A stretch of 64,000 bases of DNA from Devosia sp. (GTDB taxonomy: Bacteria > Pseudomonadota > Alphaproteobacteria > Rhizobiales > Devosiaceae). Shown here piece by piece: positions 17,550 through 26,166 of this stretch. Every line of letters starts with the position of its first letter. The stretch's first letter is position 1. The stretch lies in contig JADJPS010000001.1 of NCBI GenBank assembly GCA_016713105.1, forward strand, positions 372,001-436,000, given 5' to 3'. The notes below the pieces were generated by a model that had not been told where the DNA came from, ran no database searches, and saw only the letters and a list, made by a program, of their open reading frames with translations. The position numbers and the translations under genes are program-made.

Positions 17550-19037
17550 TCAGCCCTCGGCAGGCACCACGGGGCGGCCGCCCCCTGCCACCGGGGGCCT
17601 GATTCTGAGGAACGGCACGAGGATCACCACCAGCGAGAAGGCGACGATCTGGTAGATGATCGCCGGCGCCGCCGCTGTCGCATAGGCCGCCTTGGGCGGC
17701 AGGCCCGCCGCGAGATGGGCCGCGAGCAGGCTGAAGAAGATTTCCCCGACGATGGCGACGCCGATGGCGCCGCCGATCTGCTGGAAGGCCTGCAGCGCGC
17801 CCGACCCGGCACCGGCATCGCGCGGCGGCACGCCGGACAGCACCGTCTGGAACAGGCCCGAGAAGCCGAGCCCGAGCCCGAGCCCCGCGATGAACAGCGG
17901 CGGCAGGAAGGTGAGGTGCTCCGCCGTCTCGCCCAGGTTCGCGAACACGCTGTCGACCCAGGAGATCCCGAGGACCAGCAACGCCGCCCCCAGCCCCAGC
18001 CGGGTCCTCAGGTAGCGCTGTCCGAGCCGGCCGATGAACAGCGACACCACCATCACCCCGACCGAGAACGGCGTGTTGATCAGGCCCGACTGCAGCGGCG
18101 TGAAGCCATAGCCCTGCTGCAGGCTGAGCGAGATCACCATGAACATGGCGGGCACACCCGAGGCGAACAGGGTCGTGACCAGCAGTCCGAGCAGGTAGTT
18201 GGGATTGGTGATGAGGCTGTAGTTGAGCAATTGCGGCGCGCCGGCGGCGGCCCGGCGCCGCTCCCACAGCACGAACAGCGCAACGAGGACGAGCGACAGT
18301 CCGATCAGCCCGAAGGCCCAGGCCGGCCAGCCATAGGCACGGCCCTCGATGATCGGGAAGACCAGTGCCACGGTCGCCGCGCCGAACAGCCCGATGCCGA
18401 CGAAATCGTTCTTGAGGTCGGGGTGGCCGGGGGTGCGCGGGATCAGGTACCAGCCGGCGACCACCGCGAGGACGCCGAACGGGATATTGACGAGGAAGAT
18501 CGGCCGCCAGTCGAGCCCGCCGATATCGGCCCCGATCAGGACCCCCCCGACCAGCGGCCCGGTGACCGCGGCGAGGCTGGCGCTCAGCCCGAACAGCGAG
18601 AAGGCCTGGCCCTTCTCCTCCGGCGGGAAGGTGACCTGCGCGATGGCGAGAACCTGCGGCGTCATCACCGCCCCGGCGAGGCCCTGCAGCACGCGCGCGA
18701 AGATCAGCCATTCGATCGAGGGCGCGAGGCCGCAGAAGGCCGACGCTGCGGTGAAGGCCGCGACGCCGACAAGGAACATTCTGGTGCGGCCCACCACGTC
18801 GCCCAGCCGACCGAATGGCAGCAGCCCGAGCGCAAAGCTCAGCACATAGGCGGCGATCACCCATTCGATCTCGTTGGGACCGGCACCGAGGTCGCGTTCG
18901 AGGCTGGGCAGCGCAACATTGACGATGGTCACGTCGATCAGGTTCATGAAGCTGGCGAGCAGCAGCACGATGAGCGCCACCCAGCGGCGCGGGTCGGCGT
19001 CGGCCTTGCTGTGCGGCACGTGGAAGGCAGCGGTCAT
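17550..19037 (-). CDS. MFS exporter, DHA2 (EmrB/QacA) family
   Basis: A 495-residue proton-driven drug or metabolite exporter with about 14 hydrophobic segments. Motif A GRLGDVVGRTRMF and an N-terminal SFMNLIDVTIVNVALPSLE typical of DHA2 carriers are visible; LQAFQQIGGAIGVAI is the characteristic late-helix motif. The start at 19037 (MTAAFHVP) precedes the first hydrophobic helix. No regulator or membrane-fusion partner lies beside it. The substrate is unknown. Confidence 0.88.
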   Translation of the reverse strand: MTAAFHVPHSKADADPRRWVALIVLLLASFMNLIDVTIVNVALPSLERDLGAGPNEIEWVIAAYVLSFALGLLPFGRLGDVVGRTRMFLVGVAAFTAASAFCGLAPSIEWLIFARVLQGLAGAVMTPQVLAIAQVTFPPEEKGQAFSLFGLSASLAAVTGPLVGGVLIGADIGGLDWRPIFLVNIPFGVLAVVAGWYLIPRTPGHPDLKNDFVGIGLFGAATVALVFPIIEGRAYGWPAWAFGLIGLSLVLVALFVLWERRRAAAGAPQLLNYSLITNPNYLLGLLVTTLFASGVPAMFMVISLSLQQGYGFTPLQSGLINTPFSVGVMVVSLFIGRLGQRYLRTRLGLGAALLVLGISWVDSVFANLGETAEHLTFLPPLFIAGLGLGLGFSGLFQTVLSGVPPRDAGAGSGALQAFQQIGGAIGVAIVGEIFFSLLAAHLAAGLPPKAAYATAAAPAIIYQIVAFSLVVILVPFLRIRPPVAGGGRPVVPAEG

Positions 19038-19169
19038 CAGTCCTGTCCTCGCCCACCGGCGGCGAAGCGCGAACCCGGGCAGGGCCGGGCGTAGCATCCC
19101 GGAGGGGCGGCAGCAATCGGCTGGTGGGACGGGGGTGACGCGCGCCACGGTCGGGAATGGAGAAGCGCC

Positions 19170-19277
19170 ATGATGGATTTCATCGATCGACACTGGATGC
19201 TGCCCGGCGCCGTCGGGCCGGCCGTCTTCATACTGGGCGGCAGCTGGCTGCTTGCCGGGGCATTCGCCGCGCCGTAG
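19170..19277 (+). CDS. Possible 35-residue membrane microprotein
   Basis: A small reading frame with two adjacent ATGs (19170, 19173), GGAG 7 bp upstream, and one hydrophobic stretch (VGPAVFILGGSWLLAGAFAA) that could span the membrane. It lies 38 bp upstream of the next plus-strand gene and is divergent from the MFS exporter. No family is recognised and it is below usual gene-calling size, so it may be chance. Confidence 0.35.
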   Translation: MMDFIDRHWMLPGAVGPAVFILGGSWLLAGAFAAP

Positions 19278-19315
19278 CGGGTGACGCCGCGGCGGGAACG
19301 CGGTAGGCTGAGCAG

Positions 19316-20020
19316 ATGAATGCATCGCCTCCGCCGCCCCGCACGCTGTCCCATGTCCGCGACTGGGTCTTCGATCTCGACAACACGCTCTATCCGCGCG
19401 AGTGCAACCTGTTCGCCCAGATCGACCTGCTGATCTCGGACTACATGGTGGGGGTGACGCGGCTGCCCTACGACGCGGCACGGCGGTTGCAGAAGGACTA
19501 CTACCGCGACTACGGCACCACGCTGAACGGGCTGATGCAGCTGCACGACGTCGATCCCGACCACTACCTGTCGACCGTTCACGCCATCGACTACACGCCG
19601 GTGGCACCGCACGACGCGCTGGTCGCGGCGATCCGCGCCCTGCCGGGGCGCAAGTTCATCCTGACCAACGGCGATGTCGGCCATGCCCGCTCGGTGCTCG
19701 GCCGGCTCGGCGACGCGGACCGGCTGTTCGAGGACATCTTCGACATCCGCGCCATGAGCTACCGGCCCAAGCCCCTGCCGGAGGCCTACGAGGCGTTCTT
19801 TGCCATGCACGGCATCGACACGCAGAAGGCGGCGATGTTCGACGACCTCGAAAAGAACCTCGTCGTGCCGCACGAGACCGGCATGGTCACGGTGCAGGTG
19901 GTGGCGGGCGAGGACTTCGCCCATGACCAGGTCGACCCGTGGGAACTCGAGCGCACCGGCGGCGCGCACGTGCACCACGTCACCGCCGACCTTGCGGGAT
20001 TCCTGACCCGGCTGCCGTGA
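19316..20020 (+). CDS. HAD hydrolase, pyrimidine 5'-nucleotidase-like
   Basis: A 234-residue HAD subfamily IA protein. Motif I is FDLDNTLYPREC with both catalytic aspartates, motif II is LTNGD, Lys sits in YRPKPLPEAYE, and motif IV is MFDDLEKNLVVP. DNTLYP plus a long capping insert with LPYDAARRLQKDYYRDYGTTL is characteristic of the SDT1/pyrimidine 5'-nucleotidase group, which dephosphorylates UMP/CMP and related nucleotides. It lies in the argB-dapD neighbourhood, as its homologue does in many Rhizobiales. Confidence 0.85.
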   Translation: MNASPPPPRTLSHVRDWVFDLDNTLYPRECNLFAQIDLLISDYMVGVTRLPYDAARRLQKDYYRDYGTTLNGLMQLHDVDPDHYLSTVHAIDYTPVAPHDALVAAIRALPGRKFILTNGDVGHARSVLGRLGDADRLFEDIFDIRAMSYRPKPLPEAYEAFFAMHGIDTQKAAMFDDLEKNLVVPHETGMVTVQVVAGEDFAHDQVDPWELERTGGAHVHHVTADLAGFLTRLP

Positions 20021-20032
20021 CGGCCGTTGCGC

Positions 20033-20884
20033 TCATGAGGCCAGCTTGACTTCCGGCAGGCCGTAGTGGGCGCGGATCACGTCCCAGCCTTCCCTGGCGC
20101 TGTCGACGACGGTGAACAGCTTGACGTCGTCGGGCGAGATGGTGCCGGCCTCCGCCAGCGCCTCGAAGTTGATGATCCGGCGCCAGAACTCGATGCCGAA
20201 CAGCAGGAGCGGAATGCGCTCCATCCGGCCGGTCTGGATCAGCGTCAGGGTCTCGAAGAACTCGTCGAGTGTGCCGAATCCGCCCGGGAAGATGGCGACG
20301 GCGCGGGCCCGCATCAGGAAGTGGATCTTGCGCGTCGCGAAATAGTGGAAGTTGAAGCAGAGGTCCGGCGTCACGTAGCTGTTGGGTGTCTGCTCGTGCG
20401 GCAGGACGATGTTGAGGCCCACGGTCGGCGCCCCGACATCGCCGGCGCCGCGATTGCCGGCCTCCATCACCCCTGGCCCGCCGCCGGTCACCACGACGTA
20501 GTCGTGGTAGTCGAGTGCCTTCGAGGTCAGCGAGGCGTATTGGGCGAAGCGCCGCGCCTCGTCGTAGTAGCGCGAAGCCGCTTCGAGATTCTGCTTCTGC
20601 ACCTCGTTGCGCGCCGCCCAGGCCGATTGCCCGGGCTCGGGAATGCGGGCGCCGCCGAACAGCACCACGGTGGAATTGATGCCGCGTTCGCGCAACCGGA
20701 ACTCGGTCTTCAGGTACTCGAGCTGGAAGCGCACCCCGCGCGTGTCCTCGGAGGTGAGGAAGTCGTCATCGGCAAACGCCAGCCGGAAGGTGGGGGATTG
20801 CGTCTGTGCGGTCGAGGGGGCCTGCTTGGCCGCATCGATATCCTCGATCGAGGTGCGCAGCGAGGTGTGCCGGCGTCTGGCCAT
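20033..20884 (-). CDS. LOG/TIGR00730-family Rossmann protein
   Basis: A 283-residue protein with the lysine-decarboxylase-like (LOG) fold. The signature GGGPGVMEAGNRGA and FPGGFGTLDEFFE, which bind and cleave nucleotide monophosphates in cytokinin-activating LOG enzymes, are both present. The N-terminal 80 residues are an extension beyond the usual domain. The ATG at 20884 follows GGAG. Known relatives are AMP or nucleotide phosphoribohydrolases; the physiological role here is unclear. It faces the pyrimidine nucleotidase gene tail to tail. Confidence 0.87.
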   Translation of the reverse strand: MARRRHTSLRTSIEDIDAAKQAPSTAQTQSPTFRLAFADDDFLTSEDTRGVRFQLEYLKTEFRLRERGINSTVVLFGGARIPEPGQSAWAARNEVQKQNLEAASRYYDEARRFAQYASLTSKALDYHDYVVVTGGGPGVMEAGNRGAGDVGAPTVGLNIVLPHEQTPNSYVTPDLCFNFHYFATRKIHFLMRARAVAIFPGGFGTLDEFFETLTLIQTGRMERIPLLLFGIEFWRRIINFEALAEAGTISPDDVKLFTVVDSAREGWDVIRAHYGLPEVKLAS

Positions 20885-21036
20885 TCTGGCTCTCCGTGGT
20901 CTTGAGCCGGGATGGTTGCAGAACCGGGTTAAGGACAGGTGGCGGCGGCGCCCGTCCCCATCGATGCGCGGCATCGATTGACTCGGGTCGGCTTGCCGCT
21001 AATGTCCGCGCCGTCCAGCCCGGGAGAAGGCCCCTC

Positions 21037-21882
21037 ATGTCGACCCACGCCGATCTTGCCCAGACCATCGATGCCGCCTGGGAGGCGCGCGCGGAAATCT
21101 CGCCGGCGACCGGTGGAGCCGTCCGCGATGCGGTGGACACCGCGCTGGACCTGCTCGATTCGGGCAATGCCCGGGTCGCTGAAAAGCTCGCCGACGGCAA
21201 CTGGCAGGTGAACCAGTGGCTGAAGAAGGCAGTGCTGCTGAGCTTTCGCCTCAACGACAATGCGGTGATCCAGGGGCCAGGCGGCTCCACCTGGTGGGAC
21301 AAGGTCCCGTCGAAGTTCGAGGGCTGGGGCGAGAACCGCTTCCGCGATGCCGGTTTCCGCGCCGTGCCCGGCTCGATCGTCCGCCGCGGCGCCTATATCG
21401 GCAAGGGCGTGGTGCTGATGCCCAGCTTCGTCAATATCGGCGCCTTCGTCGACGAGGGCTCGATGGTCGACGGCTGGGCGACCGTCGGTTCGTGTGCCCA
21501 GATCGGCAAGCATGTGCATCTTTCTGGCGGCGTCGGCATCGGCGGCGTGCTCGAACCGATGCAGGCCGGCCCCACCATCATCGAGGACAACTGCTTCATC
21601 GGCGCCCGCTCCGAGGTGGTCGAGGGCGTGGTGGTCGGCGAAGGCTCGGTGCTGTCGATGGGCGTCTATATCGGCGCCTCCACCAAGATCGTCGACCGTT
21701 CGACCGGCGAAGTGCACATGGGCCGTGTGCCGCCCTATTCGGTGGTGGTCTCCGGGAACCTCCCGGGCAAGCCCCTCCCCAACGGCCAGCCCGGCCCGAG
21801 CCTCTACTGCGCCGTGATCGTCAAGACGGTCGATGCGCAGACGCGTTCGAAGACCGGGATCAACGAGTTGCTCAGGGACTGA
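21037..21882 (+). CDS. dapD: 2,3,4,5-tetrahydropyridine-2,6-dicarboxylate N-succinyltransferase
   Basis: Succinylates tetrahydrodipicolinate in the diaminopimelate/lysine pathway. It has 281 residues: an N-terminal helical domain (1-100) and a left-handed beta-helix of hexapeptide repeats from about 110 (GAYIGKGVVLMPSFVNIGAF, then VGSCAQIGKHVHLSGG). The substrate-binding ENCFIGARSEVVEG is intact. The start is the ATG at 21037 after GGGAGAAGG. It is followed by dapE after 20 bp, so the two probably form an operon for consecutive pathway steps. Confidence 0.97.
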   Translation: MSTHADLAQTIDAAWEARAEISPATGGAVRDAVDTALDLLDSGNARVAEKLADGNWQVNQWLKKAVLLSFRLNDNAVIQGPGGSTWWDKVPSKFEGWGENRFRDAGFRAVPGSIVRRGAYIGKGVVLMPSFVNIGAFVDEGSMVDGWATVGSCAQIGKHVHLSGGVGIGGVLEPMQAGPTIIEDNCFIGARSEVVEGVVVGEGSVLSMGVYIGASTKIVDRSTGEVHMGRVPPYSVVVSGNLPGKPLPNGQPGPSLYCAVIVKTVDAQTRSKTGINELLRD

Positions 21883-21902
21883 GCGGCCGCCGGAGGACGC
21901 AC

Positions 21903-23066
21903 ATGTTCAGCACGACAGGCATCGATCCCGTCCAGTTGCTCGCCGACCTGATCCGCTGCCCCTCGGTGACGCCGGAGGCGGCTGGCGTCTTCGACGTGCT
22001 GGAGGCGGCGCTGTCGCCGCTCGGCTTCACGCTGACCCGGCTGCGCTTCGAGGGCGATGGCTCCTACCCGGTCGACAATCTGTTCGCGACGCGCGGCAAG
22101 GGCGGTCGGCACCTGCTGTTCGCCGGCCATACCGACGTGGTGCCGCCCGGCGACGTGGCCACCTGGCGGCATCCGCCCTTCGCCGCCGAGATCGTCGATG
22201 GCGCGATCTACGGGCGCGGCGCGGCCGACATGAAGTCCGGCATCGCCGCCTTCATTGCGGCGGTTTCGGCGGCCGTTGCCGATGGCAGTGCCGACAAGGG
22301 CACCATCTCGCTCGCCATCACCAACGACGAGGAAGCCGACGCGATCAACGGCACCGACAAGCTGATGGCCTGGGCCGAGGCCATGGGGCATCGCTTCGAT
22401 TTCGCCATCGTCGGCGAGCCGAGCGCCACGGCGCGGGTCGGCGACAGCATCAAGGTCGGCCGGCGCGGCTCGCTCAACGGCAGGCTCACCGTCACCGGCA
22501 CGCAGGGGCATGTCGCCTATCCCGACAAGGCCAGCAACCCGCTGCCGGTAGCCTCGACGCTGGTGCTGGCGCTCACCGGCAAGCTCGATGACGGCAGCGA
22601 GCATTTCCCGCCCTCGAACCTCGAGTTCACCTCGATCGATGTCGGCAACGAGACGACGAACGTCATCCCGGCCGTGGTGCGGCTGCGCTTCAACGTGCGC
22701 TACAACGACCGCTGGACGCCCGAGACGCTCGGCGACGCCATCCGCGAAGTGATCGCCGCACAGGACCGGCGCGACTGCGAGGTGACCTTCGAGGTCGCGG
22801 GCCGGCCGTCGCGCTCGTTCCTCTCCCCCCTCGGCGGCGGGGTGGAGACGCTGATCGAGACCATCGCGCGCGCCACCGGTATTCCGCCGGAACTCTCGAC
22901 GGGCGGTGGCACTTCGGATGCGCGCTTCATCGCCGCCTACTGCCCGGTGGTGGAATGCGGGCTGCCCGGGCCCGGCATGCACAAGGCGGACGAGAGTGTC
23001 CGCGTCGCCGATGTCGAGGCGCTGGCACGGCTCTACCGCGACTTCATGGCGGCATATCTGGGATGA
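21903..23066 (+). CDS. dapE: Succinyl-diaminopimelate desuccinylase
   Basis: M20 zinc hydrolase that removes succinate from N-succinyl-LL-diaminopimelate. The 387-residue protein has the dimetal motifs FAGHTDVVPPGD (His), GRGAADMKSG (bridging Asp), NDEEADA (catalytic Glu pair) and a final GPGMHKADE (His). The dimerisation domain lies in the middle, around GRRGSLNGRLTVTGTQGHVA. An upstream GGAGG supports the ATG at 21903. It is codirectional with dapD. Confidence 0.97.
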   Translation: MFSTTGIDPVQLLADLIRCPSVTPEAAGVFDVLEAALSPLGFTLTRLRFEGDGSYPVDNLFATRGKGGRHLLFAGHTDVVPPGDVATWRHPPFAAEIVDGAIYGRGAADMKSGIAAFIAAVSAAVADGSADKGTISLAITNDEEADAINGTDKLMAWAEAMGHRFDFAIVGEPSATARVGDSIKVGRRGSLNGRLTVTGTQGHVAYPDKASNPLPVASTLVLALTGKLDDGSEHFPPSNLEFTSIDVGNETTNVIPAVVRLRFNVRYNDRWTPETLGDAIREVIAAQDRRDCEVTFEVAGRPSRSFLSPLGGGVETLIETIARATGIPPELSTGGGTSDARFIAAYCPVVECGLPGPGMHKADESVRVADVEALARLYRDFMAAYLG

Positions 23067-23185
23067 CGGCAGGCGGCCGGCTGCCGCGCGTCCCGGTCGG
23101 CATCGTCACATCGGCAAGCGACCACGCTTGTCACCACCGGGTCCCGGCTCTACATGCTGCACACCGGTGGCGAAGGGAATGCGGC

Positions 23186-23755
23186 GTGCCTCAATCGACT
23201 TCATCCTACCTTGCCGAGGCGCAGAGCGCTTTGCGGGGCATCTTCGCACTGCTGATCGGCGACAGGTCGGCGGCGCGCTACTACGACTTCTCGCGCGGCG
23301 GCATCGCCGGCAGCTTCATTGCCGTGCTCGGCGTGGCGGCCATTCAGCTGGTGGCACAGGCGGCGCTCGGCATCGGCGGACCCGGAGACATCACCCGGGG
23401 AGCGGTGCAGACAGCGATCATCTACGGCGCATTCATCGGCGCGAGCGGGGTCCTGCTGTCGCTGATCGGGCGGCGCGACGCCTTCCCGCCCTTCGTCGTG
23501 ACCTACAACTGGACCAATGCGGCACTGACCATCCTGCTGCCGTTCCTGTTCATGACCGGGGTGGTGCCGACGCTGCTCATCACTTTCGTCATCACCTTCG
23601 TGCTGCTGATCAACATCGGGCGGCTGGTGATGACGCTGAAGGCCGGCCAGATTGCCATGCTGCTGGTGACCCAGATGATCGGCGGCCTCGCCGCCCTGAT
23701 CATCGTGTCGGTGCTGTTCCCGGTCGGGCCCGCGGACCTGGGTCTGCTTCAGTAG
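23186..23755 (+). CDS. YIP1-family-like integral membrane protein
   Basis: A 189-residue protein starting at a GTG (23186) with GAAGGGA 7 bp upstream. A 45-residue polar N-terminus is followed by about five membrane helices filling the rest, in the pattern of bacterial YIP1/DUF1282-like proteins. No catalytic motif is visible and the function is unknown. Its end overlaps the truA stop by 7 bp on the opposite strand. Confidence 0.65.
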   Translation: MPQSTSSYLAEAQSALRGIFALLIGDRSAARYYDFSRGGIAGSFIAVLGVAAIQLVAQAALGIGGPGDITRGAVQTAIIYGAFIGASGVLLSLIGRRDAFPPFVVTYNWTNAALTILLPFLFMTGVVPTLLITFVITFVLLINIGRLVMTLKAGQIAMLLVTQMIGGLAALIIVSVLFPVGPADLGLLQ

Positions 23756-24486
23756 TCGACCCCGGTCAGATAGAGCCCGTCGGGCGGTGCCAGCGGGCCG
23801 CACGCGGCCCGGTCGCGCGCGTCGAGCGCGGCGCGGAACCGGGCCGGGGCCCAGCGCCCCTCGCCCACCAGCTTCAGCGACCCCACCATCGAGCGGACCT
23901 GGCTGTGGAGGAAGCTGCGCGCCCTGGCGGTGACGACGATCGTCTCGGCCTGCCGCGAGACGCTGAACGCGTCCAGCGTGCGGATCGGCGAGTTGGCCTG
24001 GCACTCGGCGGCGCGGAAGGTGGTGAAGTCGTGCCTGCCCAGGATCAGCTGAGCGGCGGCTTGCATGGCCTCGGCATCGAGCCCGACCGGCACGTGCCAG
24101 ACGCGTCCGTCCTCGAGCGCCGCCCGTGCACGGCGATTGAGGATGCGATACTCGTAGCGCCGGCCGATGGCCGAGAAACGGGCTTCGAAATCCTCCGCGG
24201 TCCGCGCCGCCTCGGTCACCGCCACCGGGTGTGGCTTGGTGTGGTAGTTGAGCGCCTCGCGGATCCGGAACGGATCCCACTCGCGGGAAAGATCGAAGCT
24301 GACCACCTGGCCGAGCGCGTGCACGCCGGCGTCGGTCCGCCCCGCGGCCTGGATGGCCGCCGCTTCGCCGGAAAAGCGCATGATCGCGTCCTCCAGCACC
24401 TGCTGCACCGACAGCGCGTTGGCCTGCCGCTGCCAGCCGCAGAAGGGTCGGCCGTCATACTCGACGATGAGCCGGTAGCGCGGCAT
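23749..24486 (-). CDS. truA: tRNA pseudouridine(38-40) synthase
   Basis: Isomerises uridines 38-40 in the tRNA anticodon arm. The 245-residue protein opens with MPRYRLIVEYDGRPFCGWQRQ and carries the catalytic aspartate in AAGRTDAGVHALGQ (near residue 52), plus FLHSQVRSMVGSL. Its ATG overlaps the fmt stop (TGATG), so it is translated as the second or third gene of def-fmt-truA. Confidence 0.97.
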   Translation of the reverse strand: MPRYRLIVEYDGRPFCGWQRQANALSVQQVLEDAIMRFSGEAAAIQAAGRTDAGVHALGQVVSFDLSREWDPFRIREALNYHTKPHPVAVTEAARTAEDFEARFSAIGRRYEYRILNRRARAALEDGRVWHVPVGLDAEAMQAAAQLILGRHDFTTFRAAECQANSPIRTLDAFSVSRQAETIVVTARARSFLHSQVRSMVGSLKLVGEGRWAPARFRAALDARDRAACGPLAPPDGLYLTGVDY

Positions 24487-25406
24487 CAGCCCGCCCGCTC
24501 GGGCAGCGGGCCGGCGCCGCGCAGGAAGGTCGGGGCGTCCATCGCGCCCTTGCCCTCGCGCTGCACCGTGACGAGGCGCACTGCGCCGGCGCCGCACGCG
24601 ACGGTGAGGCCGGGCAGGATCGTGCCCGGTGCGGCAGTCCCCTCGGCCAGACTGGAGCGCAGGACCTTGACGCGGGTCGGCGTGCCGTTGAGCGCGAGTT
24701 CGAACCAGGCGCCGGGGAAGGGCGAGAGGCCGCGGATCAGGTTGTGCACCTCGCTCGCGGGCCTGGTCCAGTCGATGCGCGCCTCGGCCTTGTCGATCTT
24801 GGCGGCGTAGGTAACGCCCTCGCTCGCCTGCGGCGTGAAGCCGAGGCTGCCGCGCTCGAGTGCCGCGAGCGCCCGGCCCATCAGGTCGGCGCCGACCAGC
24901 ATCATGCGGTCGTGCAACTCGCCCGAGGTCATGTCGGGGCCGATCGGCATTGCCTCGACAAGGCCGATCGGGCCGGTATCGAGGCCTTCGTCCATCCGCA
25001 TCACCATGACGCCGGAGTGCTTGTCGCCGGCCATGACCGCGCGCTGGATCGGCGCCGCGCCCCGCCAGCGCGGCAGCAGCGAACCGTGCAGGTTGAGGCA
25101 GCCGAGCCGCGGCGCGGCGAGAATGGGAGCGGGAAGGATGAGGCCGTAGGCGACGACCACGGCGAGGTCGGCGTCGAGCGCGGCGAAGCCGGCCTGCTCG
25201 TCCGCGTTCCTGAGCGAGCGCGGGGTGCGGACCTCGATGCCGAAGCCCTCGGCGGCCAGGTGCACCGGCGACTTGCGCTCAGCCTGGCCGCGCCCGGCGG
25301 GTTTCGGCGCGCGGCTATAGACGGCCACGACCTCATGGCCGGAAGAGACGATCTCGGTGAGGGTGGGCACCGCGAACTCGGGCGTGCCCATGAAGATGAT
25401 GCGCAT
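24486..25406 (-). CDS. fmt: Methionyl-tRNA formyltransferase
   Basis: Formylates initiator Met-tRNA. The 306-residue protein starts MRIIFMGTPEFAVPTL and has the formyl-tetrahydrofolate site with LHGSLLPRWRGAAPIQ and MDEGLDTGP. The C-terminal tRNA-binding domain is present. A 140-bp spacer holding an inverted repeat separates it from def. Genes def-fmt-truA act together in initiation and tRNA modification. Confidence 0.97.
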   Translation of the reverse strand: MRIIFMGTPEFAVPTLTEIVSSGHEVVAVYSRAPKPAGRGQAERKSPVHLAAEGFGIEVRTPRSLRNADEQAGFAALDADLAVVVAYGLILPAPILAAPRLGCLNLHGSLLPRWRGAAPIQRAVMAGDKHSGVMVMRMDEGLDTGPIGLVEAMPIGPDMTSGELHDRMMLVGADLMGRALAALERGSLGFTPQASEGVTYAAKIDKAEARIDWTRPASEVHNLIRGLSPFPGAWFELALNGTPTRVKVLRSSLAEGTAAPGTILPGLTVACGAGAVRLVTVQREGKGAMDAPTFLRGAGPLPERAG

Positions 25407-25427
25407 CGATCGGCAGTCCTCGCACCG

Positions 25428-25527
25428 GTCGCCCCGGCGAAGGCAGGGGCCCATCCTGAGATGGTCCATAACCCTCGGTGGTTGATTGATCCAGCTCAGG
25501 ATGGATGCCGGCCTTCGCCGGAATGAC
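25428..25527. repeat. REP-like inverted repeat between def and fmt
   Basis: Two arms of about 33 bp (25428-25460 and 25494-25527) are near-perfect inverted copies. They include CCGGCGAAGGC on one side and GCCTTCGCCGG on the other, and CCATCCTGAG/CTCAGGATGG inside. The motif ATTCCGGCGAAGGCCGG is a common dispersed element in alphaproteobacteria (from memory). It could form a long hairpin in the def-fmt transcript. Confidence 0.75.
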
Positions 25528-25547
25528 ACCGTGAGGGTGGGCAGAGT

Positions 25548-26060
25548 CTACCCCGCGCGGCGCGCCTGCTTCTGGAACTTCTTGAGCACCCGGTCCCGCT
25601 TCAGCCGGCTGAGGTAGTCGATGTAGAGCACGCCATCGAGGTGATCGAGTTCGTGCTGGATGCAGATGGCGAGCCGGTCGCCTGCCTCGCGCTCGACGGT
25701 CTCGCCCTCGAGATTGGTGTAGCGGACCTTGATCTCGGCCGGCCGCTCGACCTCGTAGTAGAGCTCGGGGATGGAGAGGCACCCTTCCTCGGTGGTGACC
25801 GTGTCGTCCGAGTAGCTGAGGATCTCGGGATTGATCATGACGATCGGCGCCTTGGGCTCGTCGTCCTTGCTCAGGTCCATCACCACGATGCGGCGCAGTT
25901 CGCCCACCTGCGGCGCGGCAAGCCCGATCCCCGGCGCATCGTACATGGTGTCGAGCATGTCCTCAGCCAGTCGCCGGATCCCCTCGTCGATCTTGTCGAT
26001 CGGCTCGGCAATGGCGCGCAGGCGCTCGTCGGGCAGGATCAGGATGGGGCGCTTGGCCAT
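25548..26060 (-). CDS. def: Peptide deformylase
   Basis: Fe/Zn hydrolase that removes the formyl group from nascent proteins. At 170 residues it has the three family motifs: GIGLAAPQVG, EGCLSIP (metal-binding Cys) and QHELDHLDG (two metal His and the catalytic Glu). It heads the def-fmt-truA group, and its 106-bp upstream gap is shared with divergent rmuC. Confidence 0.97.
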   Translation of the reverse strand: MAKRPILILPDERLRAIAEPIDKIDEGIRRLAEDMLDTMYDAPGIGLAAPQVGELRRIVVMDLSKDDEPKAPIVMINPEILSYSDDTVTTEEGCLSIPELYYEVERPAEIKVRYTNLEGETVEREAGDRLAICIQHELDHLDGVLYIDYLSRLKRDRVLKKFQKQARRAG

Positions 26061-26166
26061 AGGCAGGGTCCTTTGCGGGAGATGCCGCTGAATATGGTAT
26101 TTCCCGCTGCCCGGTCAACCGGCCGAAGGCGAACAAAAGGGAAACCGAATCGGATAGGTTTGCACC

